From Bradyrhizobium sp. CCH5-F6 (lineage in GTDB: Bacteria; Pseudomonadota; Alphaproteobacteria; Rhizobiales; Xanthobacteraceae), in the NCBI RefSeq assembly GCF_001556045.1, contig NZ_LSIC01000146.1, forward strand, positions 1 through 61,416: a stretch of 61,416 nucleotides of DNA, given 5' to 3'. Below, in pieces: positions 59,623-61,416 of this stretch; within the stretch, counting starts at the first letter, position 1; the number at the start of each line of letters is the position of its first letter. The notes below the pieces were generated by a model. The model saw only the letters and a list, made by a program, of their open reading frames with translations. It ran no database searches and was not told where the DNA came from. A program made the position numbers and the translations under genes.

Positions 59623-60776
59623 ACGCGCTCCAGAATGGCGGTCGAGGCGGCGTGGCGAACGCCCAAAAGGCCGCCCGTGCCGTGGGCGATGGCGAGATCG
59701 CAGTTCTTGACCTGCACCTTCGGATGCGCCTCGCCGCGCAGCTGCCGCACAGCCTCCAGGATCTTGGTCATGCCGCCTCGGTTGACCGGATGGTTGCTGC
59801 AGAGGCCGCCGCCATCGGTATTGAACGGCAGCTTGCCGACGCCCGAGATGAGGTTGCCGTCGGCGACGAACTTGCCGCCCTCGCCCTTCTTGCAGAAGCC
59901 GAGGTCTTCCAGCTGCATCAGGACGGTGATGGTGAAGCTGTCGTAGATCGAGGCGTATTTGATGTCCTTCGGCGTAATGCCGGCTTCCTCGAACGCACGT
60001 GGGCCGGACCAGATACCGGCCGAATAAGTGAGGTCGAGATCCTTGCCGCCGCGCGGGCCCTTCATCGCCTCGCCATGGCCGATCAGGCGCACGAGAGGCT
60101 TCTTCAGGCTCTTGGCGATCTCAGGCGTCGTCACGATCAGCGCGCCGCCGCCGTCGGAGACGACGCAGCAATCCATGCGATGCAAGGGATCGGAGATCAT
60201 CGGCGAGTTCAGCACGTCCTCGACGGTGACGACGTCCTTGAGCATCGCATGCGGATTGTATTGCGCGTGGTGCGATGCCGCGACCTTGATCCAGGCGAGT
60301 TGCTCGCTGGTGGTGCCATAGTCGTGCATATGGCGCATGGCACACATGCCGTAGGCATTGTGCGTGGTTGCGCCATAGGCGGTTTCGAAATCGGCTTCGG
60401 CGCCCTGCGCCCGCGGCGGCATCGCGCCGGTGCGCGGCTTGCCGGCGAGCGTGATCAGCGCAATCGAGCACTTGCCCGCCGCGATCGCCTCGGCGGCATG
60501 GCCGAGGTGGATGATGTAGGAGCAGCCGCCGGTCTCGGTGGAATCGACGTGACGGAGCTTTTTGGTGTTGAGGCCGAGATAATCGACCATCGGCCAGGCG
60601 CCGCCGGGCGCGTCGCCCGCGCAGAAATAGCCGTCGATATCGTCCTTGCTGATCCCGGCATCCTCGATCGCGCCCTTGGCGACCTCGGCATGGAGCTGGG
60701 CGGTGGATTTGTCCGGCGCATGCCGGGTCGGGTGTTCGTAGATCCCGGCAATGTAGGCCTTGCCCTTGATGGTCAA
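59619..60776 (-). CDS. Thiolase / SCPx-like acetyltransferase
   Basis: 385 residues from a TTG at 60776 (GGAGA eight bases upstream). Thiolase fold, with a Cys in ETGGCSYIIHLGHAAEAIAAGKC, His in SNHPVNRGG and the C-terminal IAHGTGGLLGVRHAA. It lacks the classical C-terminal Cys motif of acetyl-CoA acetyltransferases, as in SCPx-type or non-catalytic thiolase-like proteins that work with DUF35 partners. It may cleave a branched or steroid-like acyl-CoA. It is first gene of the minus-strand run. Confidence 0.85.
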   Translation of the reverse strand: MTIKGKAYIAGIYEHPTRHAPDKSTAQLHAEVAKGAIEDAGISKDDIDGYFCAGDAPGGAWPMVDYLGLNTKKLRHVDSTETGGCSYIIHLGHAAEAIAAGKCSIALITLAGKPRTGAMPPRAQGAEADFETAYGATTHNAYGMCAMRHMHDYGTTSEQLAWIKVAASHHAQYNPHAMLKDVVTVEDVLNSPMISDPLHRMDCCVVSDGGGALIVTTPEIAKSLKKPLVRLIGHGEAMKGPRGGKDLDLTYSAGIWSGPRAFEEAGITPKDIKYASIYDSFTITVLMQLEDLGFCKKGEGGKFVADGNLISGVGKLPFNTDGGGLCSNHPVNRGGMTKILEAVRQLRGEAHPKVQVKNCDLAIAHGTGGLLGVRHAASTAILERV

Positions 60777-60896
60777 ACTTCAGGTCTCCGCTTGCGCTTA
60801 TTCTGGCTCGGTTTTTCTGAACCGCGATGGCCTGATTGGCAAGCGCGGAAATATTCCGTCGGGCGAGAGGGCAGCGGGTTGGCGCAACTCCCCGTT

Positions 60897-61051
60897 CCGT
60901 CGTCCTGAGGCGCGAGTGGCGCGATGCAACGCATCGCGCCGGGAGCCTCGAAGGATGCACGGCCCGGCCGGCTGTCTCGACAGCCGCGCCGTGACAGGCG
61001 GGCCGTCGTCATTCGAGGCTCGCCGAGGAGGCTCGCACCTCAGGATGACGG
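60897..61051. repeat. Large structured intergenic element
   Basis: Outer arms CCGTCGTCCTGAGG (60897-60910) and CCTCAGGATGACGG (61038-61051) pair at 13 of 14 positions. Second arms at 60943-60965 (GAGCCTCGAAGG...) and 61000-61021 (...TTCGAGGCTC) pair inside. Further hairpins are GCGATGC-AAC-GCATCGC and GCTGTC-TC-GACAGC. The whole 155 bases folds as a branched structure. It resembles a Bradyrhizobium dispersed repeat, though only one copy is visible here. Confidence 0.65.
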
Positions 61052-61079
61052 TCCTGGCATTGTGCGCCGGCCTCTCCAC

Positions 61080-61161
61080 CGTCATTGCGAGCGCAGCGAA
61101 GCAATCCAGGAATCTCTCCGCGGATGCATTTCTGGATTGCTTCGCTACGCTCGCAATGACG
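61080..61161. repeat. REP-like palindrome, copy 2
   Basis: An 82-base palindrome starts CGTCATTGCGAGCGCAGCGA and ends GCTACGCTCGCAATGACG, with inner arms AGCAATCCAGRAAT-like sequences around CTCTCCGCGGATGC. It is the partner of 30430-30515. It sits between the branched element and the long repeat. Confidence 0.83.
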
Positions 61162-61175
61162 ATCAGACACACCTC

Positions 61176-61416
61176 CGCATCCTCGCGGCACATCTCGCCC
61201 GAGATTTGCGTCCGTCTTGCTCCCTCCGAAAACAAAGGGCGCAGGGAAGACCGGGTGCCGGCTGGGCACCCACGGTCCGCTGTGCGCGAATGCGCGAAGA
61301 ACAAATGCACAGCGGCATACAGGTGAAGCCCAACATCCGGCCTTCCCTGCGCAGTGGCTTTACGGCTTATGTCGCGCTCTCCCCGGGGAGCGATGCACTA
61401 TTGCCCCCGTCGCCTT
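61176..61416 (-). repeat. Long dispersed repeat, copy 2 (cut by window end)
   Basis: Reverse complement of the repeat at 30127-30373. It begins inside the window with CGCATCCTCGCGGCAC and runs to the end. It continues past the window, since copy 1 seems to extend upstream in the corresponding direction. Together with the palindrome at 61080-61161 it makes the same composite order (long repeat then palindrome) as copy 1, but on the opposite strand. Confidence 0.83.

Overview
The window looks like a chromosomal segment of a soil alphaproteobacterium, very probably Bradyrhizobium or a close relative. The evidence is the high GC content, the Bradyrhizobium-style small secreted proteins, the density of ABC/TctC-type solute-binding proteins, and dispersed repeats at about 30.1-30.5 kb and 60.9-61.4 kb that resemble (from memory, not from a search) repeats common in that genus. 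No transposase, integrase, phage gene, CRISPR array or rRNA operon was seen.

Layout. (1) 0-3.7 kb: tail of a proline-rich protein, a His-rich two-repeat protein, an MFS exporter, an ArsB/NhaD-type ion transporter and a one-helix membrane peptide, possibly an ion or metal efflux set. (2) 3.7-9.1 kb: a divergent sugar-acid catabolic locus with FadR-type regulator and MFS permease on the minus strand, and an enolase-superfamily dehydratase, gluconate 5-dehydrogenase-like SDR and L-idonate 5-dehydrogenase-like enzyme on the plus strand. A near-perfect palindrome lies between the two arms. (3) 9.1-12.2 kb: a secreted DUF2380/DUF3280-like protein next to a NarL-type two-component pair. (4) 12.2-25.8 kb: an aromatic-compound island with extradiol dioxygenase, two IclR regulators, cytochrome P450, MhpA-like hydroxylase, fumarylacetoacetate hydrolase, CoA transferase and four solute-binding proteins, but no permease or ATPase. 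(5) 25.9-29.6 kb: ArsR/SRPBCC pair with clear operators, SDR, GNAT and small secreted proteins. (6) 29.6-30.7 kb: gene-free, repeat-rich.

(7) 30.7-41.7 kb: mostly housekeeping and stress genes: phosphodiesterase/phosphatase, 1-Cys peroxiredoxin, photolyase, histone H1-like protein, DMT exporter, ClpP-like secreted protein, host-attachment protein, DUF3775 protein and an AraC regulator. (8) 41.8-48.5 kb: a block that looks accessory: LysR, MFS transporter and siderophore-interacting protein between two diverged 48-bp direct repeats, then methyltransferase, AraC and SDR, ending at a tRNA-Arg(TCG). (9) 48.6-54.3 kb: membrane-anchored unknowns, a VOC protein overlapping a secreted protein whose stop codon seems to have been lost, a GrlR-like protein and a large PAS histidine kinase. 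(10) 54.4-60.8 kb: DMT exporter, then a minus-strand beta-oxidation-type run (thiolase, DUF35 OB-fold protein, MaoC hydratase, SDR, DapA-like lyase/aldolase, NUDIX) with two intergenic repeats inside. (11) 60.8-61.4 kb: three repeat elements, the last being the inverted partner of the one at 30.1 kb.

The most testable novelties are regulatory: a GTCC-N7-GGAC site array before the mhpA-like gene, GTTAGC-N6-GCTAA(C/G) twin operators at the ArsR gene (one spanning the start codon), leader hairpins at the photolyase and a DMT gene, and the binding-protein-rich aromatic island without transport machinery.
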